This document shows positions 26,672 to 34,368 of a stretch of DNA of 43,256 nt, piece after piece. The notes under the pieces are model-generated. The model did no database searches and was not told the DNA's origin. It saw only the letters and a list, made by a program, of their open reading frames with translations. Location: positions 1 to 43,256 of the forward strand of contig JANYHB010000060.1 in assembly GCA_025359265.1 (NCBI GenBank), read 5' to 3'. The translations under genes were made by a program, and so were the position numbers. The DNA comes from Hyphomicrobiales bacterium. GTDB lineage: Bacteria; Pseudomonadota; Alphaproteobacteria; Rhizobiales; Aestuariivirgaceae. Within the stretch, counting starts at the first letter, position 1. Every line of letters begins with the position of its first letter.

Positions 26672-26980
26672 TCACATTTCCCAATCAAAAACCGTGATGC
26701 CTGCAACGCCACCTTCTGAAGCGGCCACGATCATGGCACCCACTTTCTGGTGGGCGAGGTGCGGCAGATAGGCATCACGCGCGGCGGCATTTTCGAAATC
26801 CACCGTGAAGCCATGGGTGTGGCCGTGTTGCAGGCCTTCAGGGCTCGCATCTGCGCCCGTGCTGACGGCGACGATGCCGGGGATTTCGCGTTGCAGGGCT
26901 TTGAGCGCAGCGAAGATATTGGCGGCCGTTTCAGTCGGCAGGCCGGGGCGGAGTTTAAAGAGAACGACGTGGCGGATCAT
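26672..26980 (-). CDS. Dabb-family (stress-responsive alpha/beta barrel) protein
   Basis: This 102-residue protein opens MIRHVVLFKLRPGLPTETA, the typical Dabb start (HxVLFK), and continues with LQREIPGIVAVSTGADASPEG, HTHGFTVDFENAAARDAYLPH and HQKVGAMI. These are the parts of the dimeric ferredoxin-like alpha/beta barrel. Proteins of this fold are small and cytosolic, and few have known reactions. ATG 26980 is chosen because AAGGA is 7 bases upstream; an in-frame ATG further upstream lacks this. It stands alone between the AT-rich region and a repeat element. Confidence 0.85.
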   Translation of the reverse strand: MIRHVVLFKLRPGLPTETAANIFAALKALQREIPGIVAVSTGADASPEGLQHGHTHGFTVDFENAAARDAYLPHLAHQKVGAMIVAASEGGVAGITVFDWEM

Positions 26981-27041
26981 GGGGAGTTCCTTGCGGGTTG
27001 CTGGAAATGCATTTTGCATGGCACCGCAATTTCATTCAATA

Positions 27042-27170
27042 CTTCCTTCTCCCCCTGCGGGAGAAGGTGGCGCGCAGCGCCGGATGAGGGTTCGCTCCGC
27101 ATTGTCCTGTTGGTTCATAGCAACCCCTCACCCGCCCCATCGGGCACCCTCTCCCGCAAGGGGAGAGGGG
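27042..27170. repeat. Palindromic intergenic repeat (CTCCCCCTGCGGGAG family)
   Basis: An element of about 130 bases has two strong hairpins at its ends: CCTTCTCCCCCTGCGGGAGAAGG is a near-perfect palindrome on the left (written here as arms CCTTCTCCC / GGGAGAAGG), and CCCTCTCCC / GGGGAGAGGG on the right. The ends are inverted relative to each other. This kind of element is common between genes in Rhizobiales and related groups. It lies between the Dabb gene and the nuclease-like gene and encodes no credible protein. Confidence 0.75.
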
Positions 27171-27232
27171 CGTATAATCGAATGCACTGTCATCGTAATG
27201 CCGTAATCCTGTCGCCGTAGCCCCGAATGTCC

Positions 27233-28156
27233 TCACCAACAAAGCCGAAATCCATCAGCGTTGAACAGATTCTGAATTTCGGAGCCAAAAGTACCGGTGA
27301 AGTTTGCCTCGTATGTTATCGTATTGTGTCTTATTTTATCTGCCAAGCGAAGAGCAGTTCGAATGCTGTTTTTCAAACTATCACTAGTCAATGGGATGAA
27401 AATAGTACTCCCCCAACCAAATATTTCCGATGAAGCCAATCCAAATGCCGACACTCGATAGACTGTTGTGGCGACATCGTGCAAGGGATGAACTTTTAGC
27501 GAAAGTACCTTACAAAGTGTTTCAAAGTTTCCAGTTTTTCCAGGTAATGCAATAAGAGTCGCAGCGGAGCCAAGTAGTCGACTTCGACGAATTGCTTTTG
27601 CAATTTGATCAAAATTTGTTCCGCCGCTCTTGCATTCGACGTAGGCAAGACTCATGTCGCTCAAAACGGACACCACATCATAGTCACCAATGCCATGCGT
27701 CTCGTTCGCGTCGGACAAATTTGAAATCTTTACACCGAATGACGATGAATGAGCCTGAAACTCACGAATGAGAATTTCGCCCAAGAGCCATTCGACAGTT
27801 GCTGAAAATCTCGATCTGCATGCTTCCTCAGTCACATCGAACTCGCATTCAACCAATTCCCGAAAGCGCATTTTGATTGCCTCAATTGAATATGGGCTTC
27901 GACCATGTAGGGTCTGTTTGCTGTTCCGAATTTTCCGCTCAATCAACACGAGGAGGTCGTGCCGATTCTTCGAGATCGAAAACCATTCATAGAAGCTGAT
28001 GTATCGTTGATCTTCCCAATCTAACTGCTGTCCCAAGAAGGTCTGCTCTAAGTCCTGACTAATTGAGGCTGTGAGGCCACGAGCGCTAAGAACTCGCGAT
28101 ACTGAAAATAAGCTTCGCAAGTTGATTTGTTCTGGACTCAGTCGGTTTCGGGGCAT
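27233..28156 (-). CDS. Hypothetical protein with PD-(D/E)XK nuclease-like residues
   Basis: This protein of 307 residues has no signal or membrane segment. A possible restriction-endonuclease fold is suggested in the middle: a helix with Glu (SATVEWLLGEILIREFQ), then GIGDYDVVSVLSD with the motif II Asp, then LAYVECKSGGTNFDQ with ExK and a following Gln. The order and spacing fit the PD-(D/E)XK pattern, but this is read by eye. The rest matches nothing I recognise. The gene is visibly richer in AT and in rare synonymous codons than its neighbours, a sign of recent transfer. It sits 13 bases after the dihydropyrimidinase gene and is followed by a repeat element. No methylase or helicase partner is next to it. 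A TTG start at 28186 is possible. Confidence 0.6.
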   Translation of the reverse strand: MPRNRLSPEQINLRSLFSVSRVLSARGLTASISQDLEQTFLGQQLDWEDQRYISFYEWFSISKNRHDLLVLIERKIRNSKQTLHGRSPYSIEAIKMRFRELVECEFDVTEEACRSRFSATVEWLLGEILIREFQAHSSSFGVKISNLSDANETHGIGDYDVVSVLSDMSLAYVECKSGGTNFDQIAKAIRRSRLLGSAATLIALPGKTGNFETLCKVLSLKVHPLHDVATTVYRVSAFGLASSEIFGWGSTIFIPLTSDSLKNSIRTALRLADKIRHNTITYEANFTGTFGSEIQNLFNADGFRLCW

Positions 28157-28169
28157 TTGTTGAGACCAA

Positions 28170-29618
28170 TCACGGCACAACGTCAATCCGCTGCACCCCC
28201 TTAGGCTGCCTCAATCCCTTCCAAATCGCATTCGCCTGATGCACCGGCGCGTTGGCGGGGCGCTCGATGTAACCGCCGTCTCCGGCTTTGGCCAACACCT
28301 TCCCATCTTCATAAGCTACTTTGCCGCGTGAAATCACGATGCGGGGCAAGCCCCTGCATTCGAAACCTTCAAACACGTTATAATCAATGCGGCTGATTTG
28401 GGTTTTGTAGGTGATGGTTTTGGTGGCCCTGGGATCCCACACCACTACATCGGCATCAGCGCCCACGCGGATGCTGCCCTTGCGCGGGTAGATGTTCAAA
28501 ATTTTCGCGATGTTGGCCGAAGTGGCGGCCACGAATTCTTCCTTGGTCAAACGCCCGGTGTTCACACCTGCCGCCCACAGCACCGGCAGGCGATCTTGCA
28601 AGCCGCCTGTGCCATTGGGAATTTGCGTGAAGTTTTTCAGGCCCATCTGTTTCTGCTTCAGCGTGAAAGCACAATGATCGGTGGCCACCACCGAGAGCGT
28701 GCCCGATTGCAAGCCCGCCCACAGTGAATCCTGATGCTTCTTGTTGCGGAAGGGGGGCGACATCACGCGGCTGGCCGCATGGTTCCACTCTTTGTTTTGA
28801 TATTCTGAATCATCGAGCACCAGATATTGCACCAGCGGCTCACCATAGACGCGCTGCCCCGCCTGCTTGGCGCGGCGAATGGCATCATGGGTTTGCTCAC
28901 ATGACACGTGCACAATGTAAAGTGGGCAGCCCGCCATATCGGCAATCATGATGGCGCGGTTGGCGGCCTCACCTTCCACTTCGGGCGGGCGCGAATATGA
29001 ATGGCCCTCTGGCCCAGTCACACCTCGAGCCAAAAGATCAGCCTGCATGCGCGCCACCACATCGCCATTCTCAGCATGAACCAGCGGCAATGCACCAAGC
29101 TCTGCGCAGCGGCGGAATGAATTATACATCTCATCATCATTCACCATTAAAGCGCCCTTGTAGGCCATGAAATGCTTGAAGGTGTTGATGCCGTAGGTTT
29201 TCACCACAGTTTCCATCTCGTCATGAATCTGCGGCGACCATTTGGTGATGGCCATGTGCAAACCATAATCGGCAGCGGCGAGTTCTCCTTTGTGGCGCCA
29301 GGCTTGATAGGCGGCCAGCAGGCTTTCACCCGGTGCTGGCAGGCAGAAATCCACCGTCATGGTGGTGCCGCCGGCAAGGGCCGCCTTCGTGCCGGATTCA
29401 AAATCATCCGCCGTGCTGGTGCCCATGAAGGGCATGTCCATATGCGTGTGCGGATCAATGCCGCCAGGCATGACGTAACAACCCGTGGCGTCAATCGTGG
29501 CATCGCCCTTCAGGCCCGCGCCGACCGCTTTGATCTTGCCGTCTTCGATCAACACATCGGCTTTTTCAGAAAAATCTGCGTTAACGACGGTTCCGTTTTT
29601 GATGAGTGTTGTGGTCAT
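28170..29618 (-). CDS. Dihydropyrimidinase / D-hydantoinase
   Basis: This 482-residue cyclic amidohydrolase opens the ring of 5,6-dihydrouracil or dihydrothymine (or hydantoins) to N-carbamoyl-beta-amino acids. Metal ligands are visible: His57 and His59 in GGIDPHTHMDM, the carbamylated Lys154 in KHFMAYKGALM, His181 in LVHAENGDV, a further His in YIVHVSCEQTHDA, and the Asp in VVATDHCAFT. Length and motifs fit HydA/PydB. Start ATG 29618 has AAGGAG about 6 bases upstream. It is last in an operon with an ABC transporter, and a RutR-type site lies at the head of that operon, which supports a role in pyrimidine use. The dihydropyrimidine dehydrogenase and beta-ureidopropionase genes are not in the window. 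Confidence 0.92.
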   Translation of the reverse strand: MTTTLIKNGTVVNADFSEKADVLIEDGKIKAVGAGLKGDATIDATGCYVMPGGIDPHTHMDMPFMGTSTADDFESGTKAALAGGTTMTVDFCLPAPGESLLAAYQAWRHKGELAAADYGLHMAITKWSPQIHDEMETVVKTYGINTFKHFMAYKGALMVNDDEMYNSFRRCAELGALPLVHAENGDVVARMQADLLARGVTGPEGHSYSRPPEVEGEAANRAIMIADMAGCPLYIVHVSCEQTHDAIRRAKQAGQRVYGEPLVQYLVLDDSEYQNKEWNHAASRVMSPPFRNKKHQDSLWAGLQSGTLSVVATDHCAFTLKQKQMGLKNFTQIPNGTGGLQDRLPVLWAAGVNTGRLTKEEFVAATSANIAKILNIYPRKGSIRVGADADVVVWDPRATKTITYKTQISRIDYNVFEGFECRGLPRIVISRGKVAYEDGKVLAKAGDGGYIERPANAPVHQANAIWKGLRQPKGVQRIDVVP

Positions 29619-29640
29619 GTGCGGCTCCTTCACTTTTGTC

Positions 29641-29750
29641 GCATGCTTCGAAGCTTTGCGTGCCGCAAAGCACCTCAGCATGAGGTGGAATAAGAGGCCC
29701 TCACCCTGAGGTGCTGCAAAGCAGCCTCGAAGGGCGAGGGCCGGTGTCGT
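29641..29750. repeat. Inverted pair of REP-like palindromes inside the operon
   Basis: The 110-base element contains two related units in opposite orientation: one from GCATGCTTCGAAGC to CTCAGCATGAGG, the other from CCCTCACCCTGAGGTGCTGC to CTCGAAGGGCGAGGG. Each folds into a hairpin. The element fills the space between the binding-protein stop (29752) and the dihydropyrimidinase ribosome-binding site, so it is carried in the operon mRNA. It may lower or stabilise expression on one side. Confidence 0.75.
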
Positions 29751-29751
29751 G

Positions 29752-30768
29752 TCACTTCATCGCAGCGGCGGCCTTCGTCACCACATCAGTCCAAGCGCCG
29801 TCGGGCTTCTTGGTGATGACGGGGTCAGATCCGCCTGAGAGCAGCGTGGCCACAGTGCGGTCTGCCGCTGCCGGGTCAAGCGTGCCATCCGAACCATCAA
29901 CCAGCTTGTTCACTTCATCCACCATCGTCGCCTGATGTGCTTCCGTTTGCGAACCTGAGGCATCATTCTTGAGCACGGCGGCAACCGCGCCCTTGGGATC
30001 TTTGGCCATATCGGCAAAGCCCATCATCGAGGCTTTCACGAACTTGGCCATGGTGGCAACGAAGGCTGGATCCTTCAGCTTGTCTTCTTCGACATAAAGC
30101 CCGTCTTCCAACGTGGCCACACCTTGGTCTTCATATTTGAACACCACCAGATCATCGGCCTTCACGCCGGCTTCCAGCACCTGATGATATTCATTGTAAG
30201 TCATCGTTGAAATGCAATCGGCCTGCTTTTGCAGCAATGGGTCTACGTTGAAGCCCTGCTTCAGCACCTTAATGTCTGAATCCGTTTTCAGGCCAAGCTT
30301 CGACATCCATGACAAGAATGGATATTCGTTGCCATAAAACCACACGCCCAAGGTTTTTCCTTTTAGATCGGCTGGCGTTTTGATGCCCGTGTCCTTGCGA
30401 CAGGTAAGCATGAGGCCCGAATGTTTGAACGGTTGCGCAATGTTCACCAGCTTGTTGCCCTTCTCGCGTGAAGCGAGAGCTGCCGGCAACCAATCGACAA
30501 TCACGTCAGCGCCACCACCGGCGATCACTTGCTCTGGTGCAATGTCGGGGCCACCCGGCTTGATCATCACATCAAGGCCAGCGGCTTTGTAATAGCCCTT
30601 TTCCTGCGCCACATAATAACCGGCAAATTGGGCTTGGGCCACCCATTTCAATTGGATCGTGACTTTGGCCACCTCGCCTGCGCCGGGGCCAGAAGATCGT
30701 TTCAGCAGATAGTACCCACCGAGTAGAACCGCCAGCGCAATCACCGCATAGATCAATTTTCTATTCAT
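29752..30768 (-). CDS. ABC transporter substrate-binding protein, NMT1/THI5-like
   Basis: This 338-residue protein has a hydrophobic N-terminal segment (YAVIALAVLLGGYYLLK) that serves as a signal peptide or anchor; no lipobox Cys is seen. The NMT1/THI5 fold follows: KVTIQLKWVAQAQFAGYYVA, QEKGYYKAAGLDVMIKPGG, DIAPEQVIAGGGADVIVDW, then LKGKTLGVWFYGNEYPF and the typical second-lobe segments. Members bind pyrimidine-like or aromatic heterocycles such as the thiamine precursor HMP, formyl-aminopyrimidine or riboflavin. With dihydropyrimidinase next to it, a pyrimidine or hydantoin is the most likely ligand (inference). It follows the second permease gene by 15 bases. Confidence 0.88.
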   Translation of the reverse strand: MNRKLIYAVIALAVLLGGYYLLKRSSGPGAGEVAKVTIQLKWVAQAQFAGYYVAQEKGYYKAAGLDVMIKPGGPDIAPEQVIAGGGADVIVDWLPAALASREKGNKLVNIAQPFKHSGLMLTCRKDTGIKTPADLKGKTLGVWFYGNEYPFLSWMSKLGLKTDSDIKVLKQGFNVDPLLQKQADCISTMTYNEYHQVLEAGVKADDLVVFKYEDQGVATLEDGLYVEEDKLKDPAFVATMAKFVKASMMGFADMAKDPKGAVAAVLKNDASGSQTEAHQATMVDEVNKLVDGSDGTLDPAAADRTVATLLSGGSDPVITKKPDGAWTDVVTKAAAAMK

Positions 30769-30783
30769 CGTGCCTTCTCCTTT

Positions 30784-31728
30784 TTACCGTCTACGTTGAT
30801 AGGACGGATGCCAAAATGTCACTTTAAGTTCTACAAGGGCTAGAAGCCCATAAAAAGCCGAACCTGCCAAAGCCGCAACTGCAATTTCAGCCCAAACCAT
30901 GTCCAGCCCCTGTCGGCCCACCTCGGTGGACATACGAAAGCCCATGCCGACAATCGGTGTGCCAAAAAACTCCGCCACAATGGCCCCAATCATAGCCAAA
31001 GTAGAGTTGATTTTCAGCGCATTGAAGATGAAAGGCATGGCGGCGGGAAGGCGCAGCTTCAACAAAGTTGCAACCCAACTGGCACCATAACCGCGCATGA
31101 GATCACGCTCCATATGGCCAGACGCATTGAGGCCTGCCAGTGTGTTGATCAGCATGGGAAAGAACGTCATCACCACCACCATGGCCGCCTTGCTTTGCCA
31201 ATCAAAGCCAAACCACATCACCAGAATGGGGGCCATGCCCACGATGGGAAGGGCCGCGACGAGATTGCCGAAGGGCAGAAGCCCTCGGCGCAGAAAATCA
31301 TATCGGTCACAAACCAGCGCGGTGAGGAAGCCGGCGCAACAGCCGATCAACCAGCCGGGGATAACAGCGCGGACAATGGTTTGCACAAAGTCTGCGGCCA
31401 ATGTGGGCAGCGACGATACGAACTTGGTGTAAATTTCAGACGGTGATGGCAACAGCACGCCGGGAATGGCTGAGGCATGAACATAAGCTTGCCATGCCGC
31501 GATCACACCGACGCCAAAAATGGTGGGCACCAGCCAGCGCGTTTGCGCTTTGGGTAGTGTGAGATCGGCAACCCAGCTAAGGCTCCAAGCTGTGACCCAA
31601 CCGCAAATAACGAAGGCCATGGACAAAGCCCAGTCTTGCCCCGTGGGCGGGTTGGAGCGGCTGAAGCCCAGCGCCACGCAGACGCATAGCGCAAGGCCGA
31701 TCAACAGAGTGAAAGTGGCGCGAATCAT
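30784..31728 (-). CDS. ABC transporter permease (NitT/TauT type), second subunit
   Basis: This 314-residue membrane protein has six or seven hydrophobic helices. The BPD_transp_1 EAA-like loop is in DLMRGYGASWVATLLKLRLPAAMPF, which contacts the ATPase. FPMLINTLAGLNASGHMERD precedes it as in SsuC/TauC-type subunits. The N-terminus has two extra helices before the core. The start overlaps the stop of the first permease gene (ATGA). It pairs with that subunit to form the channel for the binding protein encoded just downstream. Confidence 0.88.
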   Translation of the reverse strand: MIRATFTLLIGLALCVCVALGFSRSNPPTGQDWALSMAFVICGWVTAWSLSWVADLTLPKAQTRWLVPTIFGVGVIAAWQAYVHASAIPGVLLPSPSEIYTKFVSSLPTLAADFVQTIVRAVIPGWLIGCCAGFLTALVCDRYDFLRRGLLPFGNLVAALPIVGMAPILVMWFGFDWQSKAAMVVVMTFFPMLINTLAGLNASGHMERDLMRGYGASWVATLLKLRLPAAMPFIFNALKINSTLAMIGAIVAEFFGTPIVGMGFRMSTEVGRQGLDMVWAEIAVAALAGSAFYGLLALVELKVTFWHPSYQRRR

Positions 31729-32648
31729 GCTTTTGTGCCCATGCGTTTGAGGCTGTATTTTTCCAAGGCACTCAATAGTAAAACCAACATGGCCGCTGCA
31801 AAAGCCGCCACAAAAAGTGCGGCCCAGATTTGCAATGTATTGCCGTAGTAAGAGCCGTTAAGCAACCGCGCGCCGATGCCTGCAACTGCACCTGTTGGCA
31901 GCTCAGCAACAATGGCACCGGTGAGAGAGATGGCGACAGACACTTTCAGCGACGCGAATAGAAATGGCAAAGATGCTGGCAGTCGCAGCTTCCACAGCGT
32001 TTGCACAGATGATGCATTGTAAGTGCGCATCAAATCCTGTTGCATCACATCGGGTGAACGCAGGCCTTTCACCATTCCAATGGTGACGGGGAAGAAACAC
32101 AGATAAGTGGAGATCGAAGCCTTGGTGAAAATATCCGGCAGGCCAGTCTTGCCCAAAACCACAATTAACATCGGCGCTATCGCCAAGATAGGAATCGTCT
32201 GTGAAGCAATCACCCAAGGCATTAAGCTTTTTTCAAGCGAGGCTACATGCACAATTCCAATCGCCAGCGCCGTGCCAAGCAGCCCGCCCATGAGGAAGCC
32301 CACAAGTGTCGACGATAACGTGATCCATAAATGATAAACCAGTGATTTAATCGCCCAAGGCTCTACCGCAAAAACCGTATTCCAGATTTCGCGAAAAACT
32401 TGGTGTGGACTGGGCAAAACTGGCCGTCCTTCACTCCATGAGAAGATTAAAGTGTTGGCAAAACCGCCACCTGCTGCCACGATTTTCGGTGCAGTCAATA
32501 CCGCATTCATCGGAATACACATCGCATACCAAAATATGATGATGGCCAGGGTAACGGTGAGAAGAGGAACATGCTTCATCGCTATCGACGCGGCGCAGGC
32601 CGCCATATCTTGCGAGTGCCCCGATCTAAATGCGGCATCAGTCTTCAT
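31725..32648 (-). CDS. ABC transporter permease (NitT/TauT type), first subunit
   Basis: This 307-residue inner-membrane protein has the core of SsuC/ThiX-like permeases. The EAA-like loop is DLMRTYNASSVQTLWKLRLPASLPF; other segments are MPWVIASQTIPILAIAPMLIV and FFPVTIGMVKGLRSPD. A long loop after the first helix (residues 55-100) contains HQVFREIWNTVF, common in this type. The start ATG 32648 lies inside the end of the ATPase gene (11-base overlap) and the end overlaps the next permease start, so ATPase and both permeases are translated together. Confidence 0.88.
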   Translation of the reverse strand: MKTDAAFRSGHSQDMAACAASIAMKHVPLLTVTLAIIIFWYAMCIPMNAVLTAPKIVAAGGGFANTLIFSWSEGRPVLPSPHQVFREIWNTVFAVEPWAIKSLVYHLWITLSSTLVGFLMGGLLGTALAIGIVHVASLEKSLMPWVIASQTIPILAIAPMLIVVLGKTGLPDIFTKASISTYLCFFPVTIGMVKGLRSPDVMQQDLMRTYNASSVQTLWKLRLPASLPFLFASLKVSVAISLTGAIVAELPTGAVAGIGARLLNGSYYGNTLQIWAALFVAAFAAAMLVLLLSALEKYSLKRMGTKA

Positions 32649-33414
32649 AACTGTGCCCTGCCTTCAATCCTTGGCGCACGCGGTGAGCGATTTTGAGAAA
32701 CGCGGGCGTTTCACGGATCTCGAGTTTTCGCTGGCTCGCCAGATCAACTTCAATCACATCAATAATACGCCCTGGCCTTGGACTCATCACCACGATCTTG
32801 GTGGAAAGGAACACCGCTTCTGGAATGGAATGCGTGACGAATACGATCGTCTTTTTGGTGCTACCCCAAAGTTCCAAAAGTTGTTGATTGAGTCTATCGC
32901 GAACGATTTCATCTAGGGCGCCAAAAGGTTCGTCCATTAACAAAAGCTTGGGATCAAAGGCCAAAGCGCGCGCGATGGAAACCCGCTGCTGCATGCCGCC
33001 GGAAAGTTGCCAAGGATATTTCTTTTCAAAGCCAGCCAAATTTACCAGGGCAAGATTGCGTGATACGCGGCCCGCCATATCATCGAATCCCATAATCTCT
33101 AACGGCAATCTAACATTATCATTCACGTCACGCCACGGCAGTAAAGCCGGCGCTTGAAACACATAACCATAGGCCCTTGCCAGCCGCGCGGCCTCGGCAC
33201 TCAAGCCGTTCACCGTGAGCCTGCCAGAGGTCGGATTTTCCAAATTGGCAATGGCTCGCAGTAAAGTGGTTTTGCCACACCCGGAAGGGCCGATGAGTGA
33301 CACGAACTCACCCTCATTGACATCAAGTGTGATTTCCGAGAGCGCCTCAACAGCACCATCGGCTGTCTGAAAGATCAAGCCCAAATTCTGTGCAGAAATC
33401 ACTTTCGCCGCCAA
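32638..33414 (-). CDS. ABC transporter ATP-binding protein (NitT/TauT type)
   Basis: This 258-residue ATPase has Walker A (GPSGCGKTTLLRAI), the Q-loop (GYVFQAPALLPWRDV), the signature LSGGMQQRVSIARAL, Walker B LLLMDEPFGALDE and the switch His in FVTHSIPEAVFL. These are typical of SsuB/TauB/ThiZ-like subunits. The likely start is TTG 33414, preceded by AGGAG at 5-6 bases; a GTG at 33372 is also in frame. A longer frame up to 33543 exists, but it would run through the RutR-type operator at 33459-33474 and into the divergent regulator gene, so it is rejected. It heads the operon that ends with dihydropyrimidinase. Confidence 0.9.
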   Translation of the reverse strand: MAAKVISAQNLGLIFQTADGAVEALSEITLDVNEGEFVSLIGPSGCGKTTLLRAIANLENPTSGRLTVNGLSAEAARLARAYGYVFQAPALLPWRDVNDNVRLPLEIMGFDDMAGRVSRNLALVNLAGFEKKYPWQLSGGMQQRVSIARALAFDPKLLLMDEPFGALDEIVRDRLNQQLLELWGSTKKTIVFVTHSIPEAVFLSTKIVVMSPRPGRIIDVIEVDLASQRKLEIRETPAFLKIAHRVRQGLKAGHSYED

Positions 33415-33458
33415 ATCCGTCTCCTGCGGTCTTGTTGTTAATGCAACGCTAGAAGCTC

Positions 33459-33474
33459 TTGACCATTTGATCAA
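33459..33474. promoter_or_regulatory. RutR-type operator
   Basis: TTGACCATTTGATCAA matches the E. coli RutR palindrome TTGACCAnnTGGTCAA in all positions but one. It lies between the divergent RutR-like gene (start 33493) and the ABC transporter operon (start about 33414). On the minus strand a TTGATC hexamer in the same site could be the -35 element of the operon, so bound repressor would block it. Uracil or thymine would be expected to release it (inference from RutR). Confidence 0.8.
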
Positions 33475-33492
33475 GAAATAACAGGATGCATC

Positions 33493-34113
33493 ATGCCCAA
33501 GACCTTGGCAAAAGCGCCACAAAAATCGCGCATCCAGCACCAAAATCAGGCGGTGATTTTGAAAGCCGCGTTGGAAGTATTTTCGGCCTATGGCTATCGC
33601 GGCACCACAGTGGATCAGATAGCTGTCAAAGCGGGGTTATCGAAGCCCAACCTTCTGTATTATTTCAAGCGCAAGGAGGATATTTATGTTGCTGTATTGG
33701 AACACACGCTGGAGGAATGGCTGAAGCCCCTCCGCATGTTGGATGTGGGGGGCGATCCTTTTATTGAACTCACCCGCTATATTTCTGAAAAACTGGATAT
33801 GTCGTTTGCCAACCCTCCAGCTTCACGGATTTTTGCCAATGAGATTCTGCACGGCGCGCCACATATCCAGAAGTTTTTGAAGGGGCCGTTGCGTGAGCTT
33901 GTTGAAGAAAAAGTGAAGGTGATCCGCCATTGGATTGCAGCCGGCAAGATCAAGCCCATTGACCCACCGCATTTCATTTTCGCGATTTGGGCCGTGACGC
34001 AGCACTACGCGGATTTTTCAACCCAGGTTGAAGCAGTGCTGGGCAGTGCAGATGGCAAGGCGCAGGTGAAGTTGGCAGTGGCGGAAATTCTACTGCGGGG
34101 ACTAAAAAATTGA
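33493..34113 (+). CDS. rutR: TetR-family regulator of pyrimidine catabolism, RutR-like
   Basis: This 206-residue protein has an N-terminal HTH (ALEVFSAYGYRGTTVDQIAV, then AGLSKPNLLYYFKRKEDIY) and a C-terminal ligand domain. The latter shows the RutR-type stretches PPASRIFANEILHGAPHI and FIFAIWAVTQHYADFSTQVE. E. coli RutR binds uracil or thymine and controls the rut operon. Here the gene is divergent from an ABC transporter-dihydropyrimidinase operon, and a RutR-like operator is in the gap. The start has AGGA 6 bases upstream. I am confident of the family; the same ligand is inferred. Confidence 0.88.
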   Translation: MPKTLAKAPQKSRIQHQNQAVILKAALEVFSAYGYRGTTVDQIAVKAGLSKPNLLYYFKRKEDIYVAVLEHTLEEWLKPLRMLDVGGDPFIELTRYISEKLDMSFANPPASRIFANEILHGAPHIQKFLKGPLRELVEEKVKVIRHWIAAGKIKPIDPPHFIFAIWAVTQHYADFSTQVEAVLGSADGKAQVKLAVAEILLRGLKN

Positions 34114-34119
34114 CGTTTG

Positions 34120-34147
34120 TAAGAAAGTAAGGCATCTTACTATCTTA
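34120..34147. promoter_or_regulatory. 28-bp palindrome at the start of the toxin-antitoxin genes
   Basis: Arms TAAGA-A-AGTAAG and CTTACT-A-TCTTA flank a GCAT centre; 11 of 12 arm positions pair. The last base of the palindrome is the A of the antitoxin ATG. Autoregulatory operators of MazE/AbrB-type antitoxins are placed like this. There is no clear ribosome-binding site before the ATG, so a leaderless mRNA is possible. Confidence 0.65.
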
Positions 34148-34368
34148 TGGGTGTCGTTTTCTCTAAAATCACGAGCAAAAGCCAGACGGTAATCCCTCGT
34201 GAAATTCGCCAAAAGCTGGGCGTTGGGCCCGGTGACAGGCTGGCCTACAATTTGAGCGGAAATACCGTGTCCATCCAAAAAGCTGAGCCGAATTTTGAGG
34301 AAAACCCATTTGTCATCTTTGACGAATGGGCCTCAACTGCGGACGAAAAAGCCTATGCCGATCTTTGA
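34147..34368 (+). CDS. AbrB/MazE-family antitoxin
   Basis: This 73-residue protein has the swapped-hairpin DNA-binding fold: VFSKITSKSQTVIPREIRQK followed by LGVGPGDRLAYNLSGNTVSI (residues 4-45). The acidic C-terminus (PNFEENPFVIFDEWASTADE) is the part that usually wraps the toxin. It should neutralise the MazF-like toxin encoded next and bind the palindrome at 34120-34147 to repress the pair. Its stop overlaps the toxin gene by 14 bases, giving coupled translation. Confidence 0.9.
   Translation: MGVVFSKITSKSQTVIPREIRQKLGVGPGDRLAYNLSGNTVSIQKAEPNFEENPFVIFDEWASTADEKAYADL

Noticed and set aside
27036-27242. Small proteins in the palindromic repeat
   Set aside because: The frames run through an intergenic repeat seen in many genomes, with no start signal and a biased composition.
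33415-33543. Longer N-terminus for the ABC ATPase
   Set aside because: It would cross the RutR-type operator and the divergent rutR start and has no conserved sequence; TTG 33414 with AGGAG fits better.
34295-34354. Upstream start for the MazF-like toxin
   Set aside because: The conserved MazF/PemK N-terminus begins at MPIFEREIKRGD (34355); the extension lies in the antitoxin frame region and looks random.
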